Shown: positions 33,062-44,217 of the stretch, piece after piece
Layout: the number at the start of each line of letters is the position of its first letter
Numbering within the stretch: position 1 is the first letter of the stretch
Source: Lepidodermella squamata
Taxonomy: Eukaryota; Gastrotricha
Assembly (NCBI GenBank): GCA_047495785.1
Contig: JBLDXI010000055.1
Span: 744,001-808,000, forward strand
Length of the DNA stretch: 64,000 nt
Direction of reading: 5' to 3'
Translations under genes and position numbers: made by a program
The notes under the pieces: generated by a model
Databases searched by the model: none
What the model was told of the DNA's origin: nothing
Seen by the model: only the letters and a program-made list of their open reading frames with translations

Positions 33062-35636
33062 TCAGTTTAATTCAGCAAAGGCCATCTGAACGAAAGGGCC
33101 GGCTTCATCGCAGTCAGAATCAGGAGGATAAAGGACGGCCAAGTAGGATTTGTGGGGAGTGGTCAGAACAGCGAGGCTCTGAATCGCAGATTTGACGTCA
33201 TCAACCAGGTCTGCTTTGAAGAAGTCGATTTTTTCCATGATTGGTTGATGGACATTCACAAATCGCTATGACAAAAAATAACATACGAAAATTTCAGAAA
33301 ATAATCATGAATTTTTACATGTAAATTGCCATTTCGCCAGGTAATAATCGCTCCATCTGAATAGGAGCATGTCTCGAATTCGCCACTCTGTAAACCCAGG
33401 CGCTTTTGCAGGATATCACGCTCTGAAAGTCGGCTAAGCGGTGGGCGATTACTCGACCAATTCGCAGAATTCGTTGCAGCCGGGTACATGGTCCAACTCA
33501 TTAGATCATTCGAAGTTAGACAAATCATTTTTAGCGAGTAGTAAGGTTCGAAAACATCTTCAACGCTAAGGACATATGGATCGGGTCCGAGGTGCCAACG
33601 GGCAATTGGCGTGCCGAGATGATCTCGGGGAAGATCGATCGATCCGAACGCCACGATTGAGTCTTTCTCAGTCGTGAATACGACGCCAAGCTCAGAACTC
33701 ACGGCGATGCCTTTGAACACGTTTGACAATCGGTCACGAGCGACGGCGAATAGCGTTGTAGGGGCACGGTGATATCCGTCTCTCGGCCAAAATCGAACGA
33801 TTACTTTGCGCTTGACGTTATACTCATCTCGTAGAACTGCTGAAGCGAAAACTGTGCCGCGGTTATCACTCGCGATCCAGCTGATGATGAATGAAGTCAG
33901 CGGGTAACCGACATGGGGCGAACCGATATCTACCCTTTCGATAAAGCTCCCATCATGCGAGTAGAACTAAAATCAAGCAAAACTGTGAAATATCAGCAGC
34001 GATATCAGAGGAAACTCACCGATAGACAATTTTTGTAATCTGACACAGACAATACGCCGAACATGCCAAACATGGCGACGACCTGAACTGAAAATTCGGA
34101 AGCAGTATTCTCCACAACATTGCTGTAAGGCTCCTGGCTGGCAGCATGTTGGGAATAGGATGTTGCCGAAGTTGCAGGGACGAAAGGTCGCGGCGAAGGT
34201 GTAGGGGCCACAGGTTGGTGAAGGGGTACAGAAGGCGCAGGGGCTACAGGTAGTGGAGTAGGTTCTGATTTCTTTGACTGCTCATCCTTTAGCCCAGAAA
34301 GCGTGACAATTTCATCCCATGCCATTGTGTTATCTGATGGGCGAGGTTGCGATGGTTCGGCAGCCGGCAGCTTCTCTTTCGGTACCTGCAAGGTTAGTCC
34401 AGGTTTGTCTGATGGACCGTCGCCATCGAGGCTGGCCAAGTCAACTTCACCCAAGTCCGGATCTTCCGCGGAAGTTTTGATCAAGCGAACCTCTGGCGAA
34501 CCCAACTGCAGCTTTTCCAGTGAAAGAAACAAGTCGTCCGTCGATCCAGGTTTCAACTGGAGAACCTTGTGATTGGTGCAATCTTCGAAAATAGCTTCCA
34601 GATTAGAAATAGCGAGAGCCTATAAGAATAATTAAATTCGGATGCTAGAAATCACTATTGCTATCACTCACCGAGCTTCTCTGAATTGAAATTTCCGAGA
34701 ACACTTTCGCAAAATCGTCCAGCTTTTGCTTGAATACCGAAATAGTCGCTACTTTATGCAGCGAATCTTTTGCCATCTGCAATTGGGAAACAGGATTTTC
34801 GGGCTGATCCGAAGGCGGCAAAATGCTTTTTCGAAGCTGAGCCATTTCCCGCTCCATCAAATCGCTAGCTTCATCTTTCAGAGATTTAACCTTGGAGCGT
34901 AGCTTGCTGACAAATTCCAGCAAAATAGTTTGGCTCATCGAATCTAGTTGGTCGTTGAATTCATTCAAATCTCGCCGCGACATGTCTTCGACGCCAGAGA
35001 GAACGTTTTCGATGTCCGATTTCTTTGACTTCGCCGCGAATTCTTCTTGATCCTGTCAAAATTAAATGAAACTAGCTATTTAATGTGATTAAAGATGACC
35101 CAGTCTCCTCACTTTCATCATACAAGCAGCGATTTCCTTTATTTTTTCCATATGAGGGTAGACACAACTCTTGCAAAAATGAAGCTCACAATGGGAACAA
35201 AATTGCCGATCTGGAGCAGTTTCGTGGGGGCAGACGCTCAAGTCGTCGATGATATCGTCTGTCAGCGCGTCGCTCTGGTGTGGTAAATAAATCGTGCGGG
35301 ATTTCGAATCGCCAATCTTGAACTTGACCTCGCCATCATCTCGTTTTCTCAAATAAATATTTGTTTTGAGATGTTCAACGCTGCCATCGGAAACCAGGCT
35401 CGGAGCCGCGCAATCAGGGCATACGATCACTTCGAACGGTTTATTACCCCAGCGTTTAAATTTGTTCAAACAATTTAGACAAAAGTGATGCGAGCAGTTT
35501 GGCAGTTTTCTAGGTTCTTGGTATAGTTGCTTGCAGAAATTACACTTCAAAGACTAAAGAACAAGCCAAAGGTTAGAGGTTTCAAACTAGTGATGAACCG
35601 ATTAAATTATACCTGTATCGACTGATCAGAGGCCAT
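33062..35636 (-). CDS. TRIM-like gene 4 (RING, B-box-like, coiled coil, Pro-rich linker, beta-propeller-like)
   Basis: ATG at 35636 (MASDQSIQ), an intron, then the RING (LKCNFCKQLYQEPRKL, CSHHFCLNCL, CPDC). The segment before the B-box-like motif is longer and basic. The motif itself is VCPHETAPDRQF, CSHC, FCKSC, PHMEKI. After the coiled coil the linker is strikingly Pro/Ala/Ser-rich (around 34150-34300, PLPVAPAPSVPLHQPVAPTP), unlike in its paralogues. The propeller has FKGIAVSSELGVVFTTEKDSIVAF and ends LAVLYPPDSDCDE before the stop at 33062. It is the upstream member of a gene 4 - gene 3 pair on the minus strand. Confidence 0.8.
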
Positions 35637-35682
35637 GAAACTCCAATCTCTATAATAAAGTTTGCTACACAAATGACAGGAA

Positions 35683-35836
35683 TTAAGGAATTCTTCCCGG
35701 TGTTGAGGGCAGAACCGAGAATTCTGCCCGCTGAAAATGCCCGAGGGCGTAGCGGAGCGCAGCGAAGCGAAGCCCGAGGGTATTTTCAAGGGCTGAATTC
35801 GAGGTTTTGCCCGAGACACAAGGGAAGAGTTCCTGT
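35683..35836. repeat. Foldback (imperfect palindrome) of about 155 bp
   Basis: The two arms pair over most of their length: AGGAATTCTTCCC against the reverse of GGGAAGAGTTCCT, GGGCAGAACCGAGAATTC against GAATTCGAGGTTTTGCCC, and TGAAAATGCCC against GGGTATTTTCA. A GC-rich, GCGAAG/GAGCGC-rich loop lies in the middle. This is the form of a foldback MITE or the end of a DNA transposon. Confidence 0.75.
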
Positions 35837-36052
35837 TCCTTCCCAGTTGGTTATTTTCGTTAATCCGACACTCGGACGAGTGAAAATGGGGAATGGTGTA
35901 TAGTGCGTATGAAAGATGACCGTTGTTAATAACGAAAATAAGAAATCCAGCTTAAAATTTGTAGCAAATTTTTTTTTTGAATTTTTTTTGTTCGTTGTTC
36001 ATTTCCTTGTTTTATTATCAATTGAATATTGCGAATTTCCGTCGAATTTTCA

Positions 36053-36496
36053 ATGGAGATCACTTTTGATATTGGCGACCTGGGCCTCGGTGCTCTCGCT
36101 GACGGCTCCGTGGAAGTGAAACAGCGCGAAGAATCCGATCCAATTCGACTTCTCGAACGAGAACTTGATGCTGATATCGAAGAAGAAGAATCCGATGAAG
36201 AGGGTGATACGTCGGAGTTCATTCAAGAAGTCGAAAATTTCGTGGCTGGTTTTGAAGCAAACGGCACAGCTCAGAAAACCAAGCAGCACTGGAGCCGATT
36301 TGTCGCATTTGTCGAGCAGCGATTCCACATTTCGGAGCAACTATTAGTTGAACTTACGGTCAAGGATATGGATCTCTATGTCGCTCTTTTTCTCAAGCAG
36401 TTGACGAAGACTGATGGTAGCGCGATGGAGCCGACAACGATTCGAGGCATTTATTCCTCCATCATTCGCCATCTTGTAGTCGTTATTAACAATTAA
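36053..36496 (+). CDS. Crypton-type tyrosine recombinase N-terminal (core-binding) domain, truncated
   Basis: 147 codons from the ATG at 36053 (another in-frame start lies at 36029). The N-terminal 60 residues are acidic (DIEEEESDEEGDTSEF). The second half matches the core-binding domain of Crypton recombinases and their domesticated vertebrate relatives (KCTD1/QRICH1/ZMYM type): TKQHWSRFVAFVEQRF, LTVKDMDLYVALFLKQL and the hallmark EPTTIRGIYSSIIRHL. It stops before the catalytic domain (R..HRY) would begin. A polyadenylation signal AATAAA follows 38 nt later at 36534. It may be a dead fragment or a small DNA-binding protein; the intact frame and poly(A) signal favour an expressed product, but not decisively. 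Confidence 0.6.
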   Translation: MEITFDIGDLGLGALADGSVEVKQREESDPIRLLERELDADIEEEESDEEGDTSEFIQEVENFVAGFEANGTAQKTKQHWSRFVAFVEQRFHISEQLLVELTVKDMDLYVALFLKQLTKTDGSAMEPTTIRGIYSSIIRHLVVVINN

Positions 36497-36533
36497 TCCG
36501 GCCCAAACACTTGTTTTAAAGTTTAAACATTCT

Positions 36534-36539
36534 AATAAA
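36534..36539 (+). terminator. Poly(A) signal AATAAA after the Crypton-like ORF
   Basis: AATAAA 38 nt after the stop codon of the recombinase-domain ORF and inside the inverted-repeat element. Confidence 0.45.
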
Positions 36540-36794
36540 GGTTATTCACTTGTTCACTCGTTTGGTCAGAGTCTGAAGGTTGTAGTAAAGGGACTGGGAA
36601 CGGAAATTGAAGTTGTGCAACATTATTTCAGGTGAGAGGTTTTCCCGAATTTTCGAGAGCATCAATTGATTTTCGAAAATAAAAAATCCACCCTAATCGT
36701 TTGAGCGGGCAGAAACAGCGGGCAGAAACATCGGGCAGAATCACTTTTTCCGTCTAGGCAAAAAATAACCAACTGGGCAGGAACACTATCTTCG

Positions 36795-37874
36795 CACATG
36801 ATTATAAAGAAGTGGTAGATAAAAGGGATGCTTTCGCGCCATTTGAAAAATAAAATGAGAAAAATGCGTGGCCGGTTACGATTATTCTTGCTACGCGCGG
36901 TACTATCGTAGTGGCCGTTTTTTGATGGCATGGCAATGATAATGATAGTTATAAACTAGATTCATAATGGCGTGCCAAATTATGAGCTCTGAGTTATTAG
37001 TCATGATGAAGAAACATCAGTTATACGCTAATTTAGAAAATATTTATCTTAGCCAACATAGCTCATCAATATTTGGCTTGATACGTTTCCGAAGTAATAC
37101 TCCAAAGCTATATAAATTCTTATCGATTCACGATAATTGCTCTGCTGTTAGTATCGTTACGTTTTCATCTCATTCAGGGAGCTGCTTTATTCCTGCAAAA
37201 CAAGGCTCGTGCTTCGGTAGCCATTCATAAATTCACGTCACGTTTCTACCAATGAATTAAAATTAAAACGAATCAAGAATCGATGATCTCCATTTTCGCC
37301 GTCAATTTGAAGAAGATTTTTAAGTCTTGAATCAGGCAACTCAACCAGGCCTGAAGCTCCGAATTTTACCTGAGCTTAGGCCTATTCGAACTCTGCTGCC
37401 TGATAGCTGATAGCGAAGTCCTCACTTTCGTGTATCGATTTATAGCTACCGGTGCGAACATGAATAATTCACAAGACCGCGCGGTATTTGAGCTACAAAG
37501 GTAACCTAGGCCGTAAGTTACGTAGAAACGGCATGACACATTTTGCGTTTTGCAATAAAACGTTTCCCATCGATTTTACTATGCTTCCATTATTTTACTT
37601 CCTCTCTCAGGTCACAAAAGAGGTGGCAGCAGAAAGTAGAGAAGCCGAATCCACACTCTAGAGCCTCTATTTACTCGGATGGCCGATTAAAGGCCTAATT
37701 GCTTATACCTGGATATACTTACTTTCATTCCCAATTTTATTCACAGTTCACGCAAAAAGCCATTGATCACTCTTATTCAGTGTCTTTTCACACGTTTATG
37801 CACCTAAAGCACTCAAACATTTCCTCTATAGCTTCCATTTTTAACAAAAAAGATCAGCTCTGTATAACCTAGCT
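36795..37874. other. Intergenic, no gene seen
   Basis: About 1.1 kb between the inverted-repeat element and the trypsin-like gene. One 87-codon frame (36967-37230) has no motif or intron pattern and is not called. It presumably contains the promoter of the next gene. Confidence 0.5.
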
Positions 37875-39100
37875 ATGGATTCTCAGCTGAAGCGAGCGAT
37901 TTGCAAACTGCAACACCACCCGTGCCGTTGCGGATTTCTGTTCAAAGTTCATGTCGCAGCGGTTGACAAATCGTGGCCGAGTGATGCTGATGGTATTTTC
38001 TACGGCTTCATGGCTACTCACGATGCGGCTTACTCAACATCGCCAGCTCTCATCGAGCTCAGCCGAGAATATGCTGATCGATCGGACGTAGTTTTCAATC
38101 TTTCGACCAAGGATGACATCTCTGCAGTTTTCGCGAGTCCTGAACTCGGCGTTGCGATTCTTCACTTGACATTGGAGACTCGAAAAGCTCTCGAGGAACT
38201 AGGTTTCCAGTTCCTTGACCTGAGTTTCGAAAATCCGAAAATTGGCCAGGAATTGCAATTGATTTCCTACGTTAACGGAGCACCGATGCAAAGCGGTGAA
38301 GCTAAAATCATCGAAGCGACTGAAGATAATAAACTTCGAATTTCAACTTCGATAGTCCCGACGCCGGGTTCGCCAATTGTCGACAGGGCTACATCGAAGG
38401 TCATTGGCGTTCTGACTTATGACTTATCGACGTCGGCCGTCGATGCAAATTTCATTAAATTCAGCTCGCTACATGTGATCGCAGCCGAAGTTAAGAAGGC
38501 GATGTTCAAGCAAGCTAGCTTCTACTTCAACGTAGCATGTTTGAACACAAGGTATGTTATTTTCTCAAAAATATGGCTATGATAAATATACAATTCTTCA
38601 GCTCGTTATCTGTTAACGAATTGGAAGTAGCCACCCGGCCCGCTGTCCCGCCGCTGATAACCAATAATACTACGCAATTGCAACTGTCCGAACACTTGCA
38701 CCAGGCAGCCCGGTACCTCAATAGTGGCGATGTCCCCTACCGATGCGCTTCCGCTTGCGTTGAGCCCACGTATTGCCAATACGAATGCCCGGTAACCTAC
38801 GAGTGTTACGAGGTCGTAAAGCCAGCGCGTGTAAAATGCTACGAAGAGGTGGTTTGTCCGCCTCGAGTGCAGTGCTGCGAAGAAGTCGTTCGACCCAGAG
38901 TTCAATGCTACGAAGAGGTCGTCTATCCTCGGTACCAAACTTGTCAGACTGCTTGTCAATCGCCGTGCTCTGGATATTATACCCAATCATTAGCAGGGCG
39001 CTGGCAATACCCGCAATACTACCAGCAACCGGAAGTTGTTTATGCCAACAATGTTACGACTGTGCCGGCTAACTTACCTCCGCGCGTTTTTTTCCGTTAA
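37875..39100 (+). CDS. Trypsin-like domain fused to Cys-Tyr-Glu-Glu repeats
   Basis: Two exons (intron about 38552-38601), about 390 residues, without a signal peptide. Residues 20-215 resemble a trypsin-like (Trypsin_2/HtrA-like) fold: GFMATHDAAY around the His position, LGVAILHL at the Asp strand (with Gly instead of Asp), and TPGSPIVDRATSKVIGVLTYD around the Ser. The Asp seems lost, so activity is doubtful. The C-terminal part holds about four tandem units of the form R-V-x-C-Y-E-E-V-V-x-P, then CQTACQSPC and a Tyr/Gln-rich tail ending PPRVFFR. The repeats suggest a disulfide- or metal-linked structural segment. The next gene downstream ends in the same heptapeptide, so the two probably share a role or partner (inference). 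A poly(A) signal AATAAA lies at 39262. Confidence 0.7.
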
Positions 39101-39261
39101 CTCCGGAGATTCTCAATTAGGATTTACCGACATGAACATATTTTTAGCATGCATTTTTATTCATTCATATGATTATTTTGCTAATGTTGTAATACCGATG
39201 AAATGTTTATCTCTTTTTATTCTGTAGCTTCTTTTGAAATTAGCCTATTCAAACTGGTGAA

Positions 39262-39267
39262 AATAAA
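39262..39267 (+). terminator. Poly(A) signal AATAAA
   Basis: AATAAA about 160 nt after the stop of the trypsin-like/CYEEV gene. Confidence 0.45.
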
Positions 39268-39551
39268 ACTGTGTGCATGAATATGCTCTGGTCCCTTTTA
39301 TTACTGAATGGCTTTATTCGCGCGTCCTGATAACTTCAATAGGTAATTCATCTGCTAAGCAACCAACTGATCGCCCTTGGTAATATCGACCTTACTTTTA
39401 TCTATTTCCTGGCCCGCACTGATCGATAGGTGCTGAAAAATTTATCAACTCAGGTAAAATACTTTGGGAAGTAGATTCGAATATTTCCCAGCCTTTTACA
39501 ATACAACTTTCGACGATAGTGGATTATTATACCAAAAGATTATTGCCGAAG

Positions 39552-39818
39552 ATGAGCTACTGCTATCGAGGTTGCTATAACTTGGGATACACCAACTGCG
39601 TCTGCTATCAGCCAAGAGCTGTTTCATGCACACCTGCATATTATCATCCTGTGACCACTTGTCAAACGACCTGCCAGACAGCTTGCCGAACGACTTACGT
39701 CACCCCCGCGTATCCCTATCCGTATCATTACTCAACATGCGCCCCGGCATGCGTCCCGGTTACTCCTTGTGACTATTTTGTCCCCGCCTGTCCGCCACCA
39801 CGCGTGTTCTTTCGCTGA
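39552..39818 (+). CDS. Small Cys/Tyr/Pro-rich protein ending in PPRVFFR
   Basis: 88 codons in one exon. I chose the ATG at 39552; upstream in-frame sequence lacks an ATG. It is rich in Cys, Tyr, Thr and Pro, with CQTTCQTAC (close to CQTACQSPC of the preceding gene), a PYPYHY stretch, CAPACVPVTPC and the C-terminus PPPRVFFR. It appears to be a paralogue of the C-terminal part of the upstream gene without the trypsin-like domain. There is no signal peptide. A cross-linked structural or cuticle-like protein is possible, but I do not recognise a family. Confidence 0.65.
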   Translation: MSYCYRGCYNLGYTNCVCYQPRAVSCTPAYYHPVTTCQTTCQTACRTTYVTPAYPYPYHYSTCAPACVPVTPCDYFVPACPPPRVFFR

Positions 39819-40081
39819 ATTCAGCTAGCGACGAAAGTATCCGTGATAAAAAATTGAAAAAAACAACCACTAGACGCTTTTTTGATTGACAATATGGAAT
39901 CTGTGACAGTTTTGTGTGTCTATTTACTATTATAATAGCTATTGTGAACACCGGTGAAAATTAAAACTCATTTTCTCGAACTCTTATTGCCAAATTATTG
40001 CTATATCTCAAAGCTCATCGAAAAGTCTTTCCAAGGAAAAAGACGTGGAAATTAAAATCCGCGCCATACTAGCTGTAGAAA

Positions 40082-40973
40082 TTAAATAGCGCAATCTTGA
40101 ACCCAGACAGATTGAACGGCCATGGATGCATCACCGTTAAATTTCCCAGGACACCAACTATTGCCAGAGCAGTCCCATATGCCAAGAAACAACTCCATGG
40201 GCTTGTTCGGAACATTGTTTCCAATAACCTGATATTGACCCAAAAGTGGACCACCGTCAACCGAAAGGAAAAATTGCAGATTTCGATTCAAGTTGTCGAG
40301 AACAATTTCGTATTTGTAGTGTTTTCTCCCAGCATCCGAAACAGCAAAGGTTCGAGGAAATTGATTAATGGTTGTGCCACTTTTGAAAACGTTGTAGGTT
40401 GCTTTGTTGGAGCCTCCGTAGAATTCGCTGAAATCAATTTCATCTTTTCTTCCATCTTGAACAGCAGCATCAAGATCATATTTTCCATTTGTCTGGATCA
40501 AGTAAGCATTCGAATTCTTCCCGCCATCAGGTGCTCCTCGCATTATGACAGAAATATGCGTTTTGGCATTTGGATACGAATTGAAGGTACGATCTGCGAA
40601 CCTCATTCGGGCCCATTCTGTAATTAGATTTATAAAAACTTGAACTATTATGTTCAGGGTAAATCTCACGAGCTCCAGGCTTGCTGTGCATTGTCCATCC
40701 CTCCGATGCAGGGTTTTGATTCCCGCCGGTAGTTTGCAAATCCCAGCCTGGATTGGATTGACTGTTTCTGAAGTCCATCCAGCGAGTGTAGCAGTTGGCC
40801 TGTCTTTTGACTCGTCCTTTTCCCTCTGTTGAGTTATGATGAGCCCAAGTCCAGGCAGTGGCGTTTTCATAGATTTCTTGGAGATGTCTCACGTCATTGA
40901 TAGGAGACGTCGCAGCGACAAAGGTGGCTAAGGTAGCGACCAATGCGGCACTAGCAATAATTTTGTACATCAT
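40082..40973 (-). CDS. Secreted GH16-family glycosidase or transglycosylase
   Basis: Two exons (intron about 40670-40618), 279 residues. The ATG at 40973 starts a signal peptide (MYKIIASAALVATLATFVAA). A propeptide ends in a furin-like site (GRVKR before QANCYTRW). The catalytic signature of GH16 is plain: DEIDFSEFYGG (E-I-D-x-x-E, nucleophile and acid/base Glu). It is followed by TTINQFPRTF, the YKYEIVLDN strand, LQFFLSVDGG, PMELFLGIWD and the last strand SVWVQDC. GH16 enzymes cut or re-join beta-1,3/1,4-glucans; the overall look is nearer fungal Crh-type wall enzymes than animal beta-1,3-glucan-binding proteins, but I cannot settle this by eye. Role: digestion of or defence against glucan walls, or matrix building (inference). 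Confidence 0.78.
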
Positions 40974-41966
40974 GCCAATCCAAAATAATGGGTGAATTAT
41001 GAGCGAATTACGGAACGTTCTTCTTTATATAGGTATTGGGCTTGTTGTTAGCCAATATGGTTGTTAGTATAAGTTTGTTCAGATGTTTTTTGACAGGTTT
41101 TTCTCATTCCACATGCTAAAAGTAAATGGGGAATGGGAATGAGCATTATGTTGTTTTTTCCAACAGCACGTTTTGCACAAGATTGCGGGTTCAAGATCCC
41201 AGCTTATCGAATAAGGAATGTTCAGCTGATTTCTCACGCACGCTCGAAGCACTCTACCAGACCTTTTATAGCTTAATCTCTACGATCCAGACGGAGAAAA
41301 TACACCTTATATAGGCTATAGGCGGACTGCTTGATAAAGCGGACGCGGACAAATACGGACGTTTCTTGGCGTGACATTTGCTGTGGCGACGTGAAAGCTT
41401 TTTTATGTTGCTGCAATGCCCTGGCGCCAATACCACATACAAATTTGAATTTGGAAAGCTGTATTTTTTACGCGAATGCAATCTCGTAAAAAATCTCGTT
41501 GATCACCTTTCCTTGGTCTTTGGACCAAAATATGCAAGCAAGAGGCTTTGAATCAGGCTATCGAAAGGATATGTATCCGAGAATTAGGGCTAGGTTCCAA
41601 TTATTCGAGCGTGGTGAGGACTATCGGCAAATGTTAAGCGGGGAAACAGTTCGCGACGGCCCATATGAGTAAACGGAAAATGGGTTCTCCATGTAATTTT
41701 ACAGCATTGCCGAAATATTGAGTTTGAATGCTACACCGTTGACCGTGTTAACTGGTCCGAAGCAAAGCGAAAGCGTTCAAATTTTCAAACAAAATTGATG
41801 AAAATTAAAACTCAACGGCGTACTTTAAAAAATGAATTTTTATTTGGAAATAACATGTTGAGTAATACACGATAATTGTTGCAGTATTCACATGAGGTAC
41901 TACTGGTCTGGAAAATACGTTGAAAACCTGGAATTGTAGTGGCACATCATTAAAATGCAGGCATTT
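40974..41966. other. Intergenic, no gene seen
   Basis: About 1 kb upstream of the GH16 gene and downstream of the first SAP-dioxygenase gene. A TATATA-like stretch near 41024-41030 (TTTATATAGG) about 55 bp before the GH16 ATG could be its TATA box. A GGTTCAAGATCCC stretch near 41188 looks like a tRNA B box, but no tRNA folds around it. Confidence 0.45.
41024..41033 (-). promoter_or_regulatory. Possible TATA box of the GH16 gene
   Basis: On the minus strand CCTATATAAA lies about 55 nt upstream of the GH16 ATG, a usual distance for a TATA box with a short 5' leader. No other promoter element is recognised. Confidence 0.4.
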
Positions 41967-44096
41967 TCAGCCGAATATAACGCCCGATTTCGGTTTTATA
42001 ACCATGACAGTTTTTCGAAATATCAGCATAAACCTAAAATGTTCAAAATTAAATACGAAAATAAACAAATTTCAATAAAATATACTTGATCAATCCGCGG
42101 CCGCAAGGTTCGACAAACTCGCAAAAATGATCCGAAACCGGAGTAGTTGTTAAATCTGATATGAAATACACAGGACCCTCGCGGTCGTCGCCATCGGGAA
42201 ACTGGAAGGAAGACAGCAGCTCGCAACTTTCAGTCTCGTACGAACTTGAATCCCACGAATTTTCGCCGTTAGTTGAAGAAGAAGCTTCAGATTGCTTAAT
42301 TTGAAGTAAATTCCGAGGAGCGGATTTCATTATCGTTATCACCATATCGTCACGGTGGATCAAGCTTTGCTTGTAACAATTAATGGCTGAGCCGAGGGTG
42401 AGACGAGTTTGGGAACAGGCGGTTATCGTAACTGGAGCAATTTCGACGTCGAAAATTCCACTGGAAATCAACGCGTTGTAGGCAACACGGTCGTTATCGC
42501 GAAGCATCAACGGCTGACCAGGCATTGGGTAGTCTTCGAACAAAATAACACCGAGCGTTCGATCCCGCCAGCCAGGTTGGAGAAAGAGTCTCTTGAACGG
42601 CGCTAATCAATTGAAAACACTCAAAATCACCCAGAAATTGAAAAAAAACAACGAATTACCGAGAATTTTCGGCTCATCGGAATCTTCAACTGGTAGACCC
42701 GGGGCAATATTACCCTCGTAAAATAGCGAGTAGCGAAGAAAAACGCAACAGCCGTCCAAGATCGGCTCGAAAGAAGCTGAACTTTTCGAGGAAAATGCGA
42801 CAAAATGACACCTATAAGAAAACAAAGATAGCGAAAAATGTTCCAAAGAATCCAAGCAACTCCCACCTTAATGAATCGCAATCTTTATCTGCTGAGTATG
42901 AAAATCTTTGGGTATTTTTCCCATTCTGGATAACCAGGTCGCCTCCCTTGTAGCAGCTAGGTAGAATGACAAAAAGTGATCCGAGTTGGTTCTGCAATTG
43001 CTTCGAGTTCCAATTAGCTTCGATTCCGTTATTATTGCCTGGTTTCAGAATGACGAGTTCGACGAATTCCGCTGATATTGAGGGCACATCAGCGGCTAAA
43101 CAGCGACGGACCCAGTAAAGGCATTCGCTACATCTCGAGTCGCTGAAAATGCTGCGGAACATTGGACTGGCTATTTTCACCTGCGTAAGGTTAATAGTTT
43201 GGGACTTTGGAGTAGCGGCGTTGATCACGTCATCAGCAATCTCTTCGTCACACGGGTATTTGACTTCGATTTTGTTGACGAAAATTCGAGGTAAGATGTC
43301 GAGAGCCATCGAACAACGAAAATCGTTATTCGAGTTCTTCTGATGGAAAAAGTTGAGGATAAAACGCTGCAGCCCATCTGCGCCTAATTCTTCAAAGTCG
43401 TCCACCTTAAAATATATAATAAATAAACTGATTAAAATGGAATGAATCGCAGTTTCTAACCCCAGCTCTCGAATCGGTCAAAGCCGGAATGCTAAGAGGA
43501 GTTGGCGGGAAGTTGGCACAGGAGACGTCTTGTTTTGCTTTCTTAGCCTTCAACAAAATTAACAAATTTTCAAGAGTAGAGAGCGAAAAATTTACCTGTT
43601 CGGGTGTAATACTACGTGCGTAAATTTCTGTCGCTCGTTTCACCTTGTTGACGACACCATATTCAGCACTCGAGCTTGATCTCGTTTCAATCCTTCCACG
43701 CTTTTTCGACGAACTTTCAGTTTGACGTGTGATAACTGAAGATCGGGTAGAATGCGACGGCGATTCGGCTGTTTCTGATTTACGCGCCGTTCGGTCTGGA
43801 ATAACCGCTTTGCTATCGCCTTCATCCCCGTCTTCTTCAAAGTCCAAACCATCATCGCCATCGTCATCACCCTCTTCGCGGCAGTAGTAAACGACTAGCC
43901 GTGTGCATATTTCGGCTAAAAAAAGAATTCGCGTAATTTAATCGGAAAAAAATCGGCGAAAATGTTTACACTTTGTGCCATAGGCTCTGAGTCCATAACG
44001 ACGCGCTTCGTCTTGCAATTCTTTCAGGCTGAAAAACGTAGAAATAGCCAGGGCGTCGTTCCCAAGCTCCCGCCACTTTCGCTCGACTTTGCTCAT
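41967..44096 (-). CDS. SAP-domain protein with degenerate 2OG/Fe(II)-dioxygenase fold, paralogue 1
   Basis: Multi-exon, ATG at 44096. Residues about 20-50 look like a SAP DNA/RNA-binding motif (LKELQDEARRYGLRAYGTK, then EICTRLVVYY after an intron). Next is an acidic, Ser/Lys-rich stretch with possible nuclear-localisation runs (KKRGR). The second half has the dioxygenase core LGSLFVILPSCYKGGDLVIQNG and FEPILDGCCVFLRYSL. The usual H-x-D iron motif before this core is missing here (GIEANWNS), and the distal His is also absent, so catalysis is unlikely. The last intron (about 42086-42037) rebuilds MLIFRKTVMVIK, matching the paralogue, and gives the stop at 41967. It probably acts in the nucleus; partner unknown. 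Confidence 0.7.
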
Positions 44097-44217
44097 GGTT
44101 ATAAAACTGGTTAAAATTGGTAAAACGATATTAAAGCTCTACCTATATTTTCGTTAAAACAACAAAATTTTATTCAAATTGGAAAGGCAGTTTTGGTTTT
44201 GGTGAGATCAATTTGAT

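Larger units (their letters stand above)
35828..36794. mobile_element. Element bounded by inverted repeats carrying a Crypton-like ORF
   Basis: About 30 bp at 35828-35858 (including CCCAGTTGGTTATTTT) recur inverted at 36762-36794 (AAATAACCAACTGGG), and further GGGCAGAA motifs lie at both ends (35706-35728 and 36708-36740). Between them is the recombinase-domain ORF. No catalytic recombinase domain is visible, so the element would be non-autonomous. Exact ends and target-site duplications were not determined. Confidence 0.55.

Noticed and set aside
36967-37230. 87-codon plus-strand open frame
   Set aside because: No signal, domain, intron pattern or similarity to anything else in the window.
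41180-41210. tRNA B-box-like GGTTCAAGATCCC
   Set aside because: No matching A box, acceptor stem or cloverleaf could be built around it.
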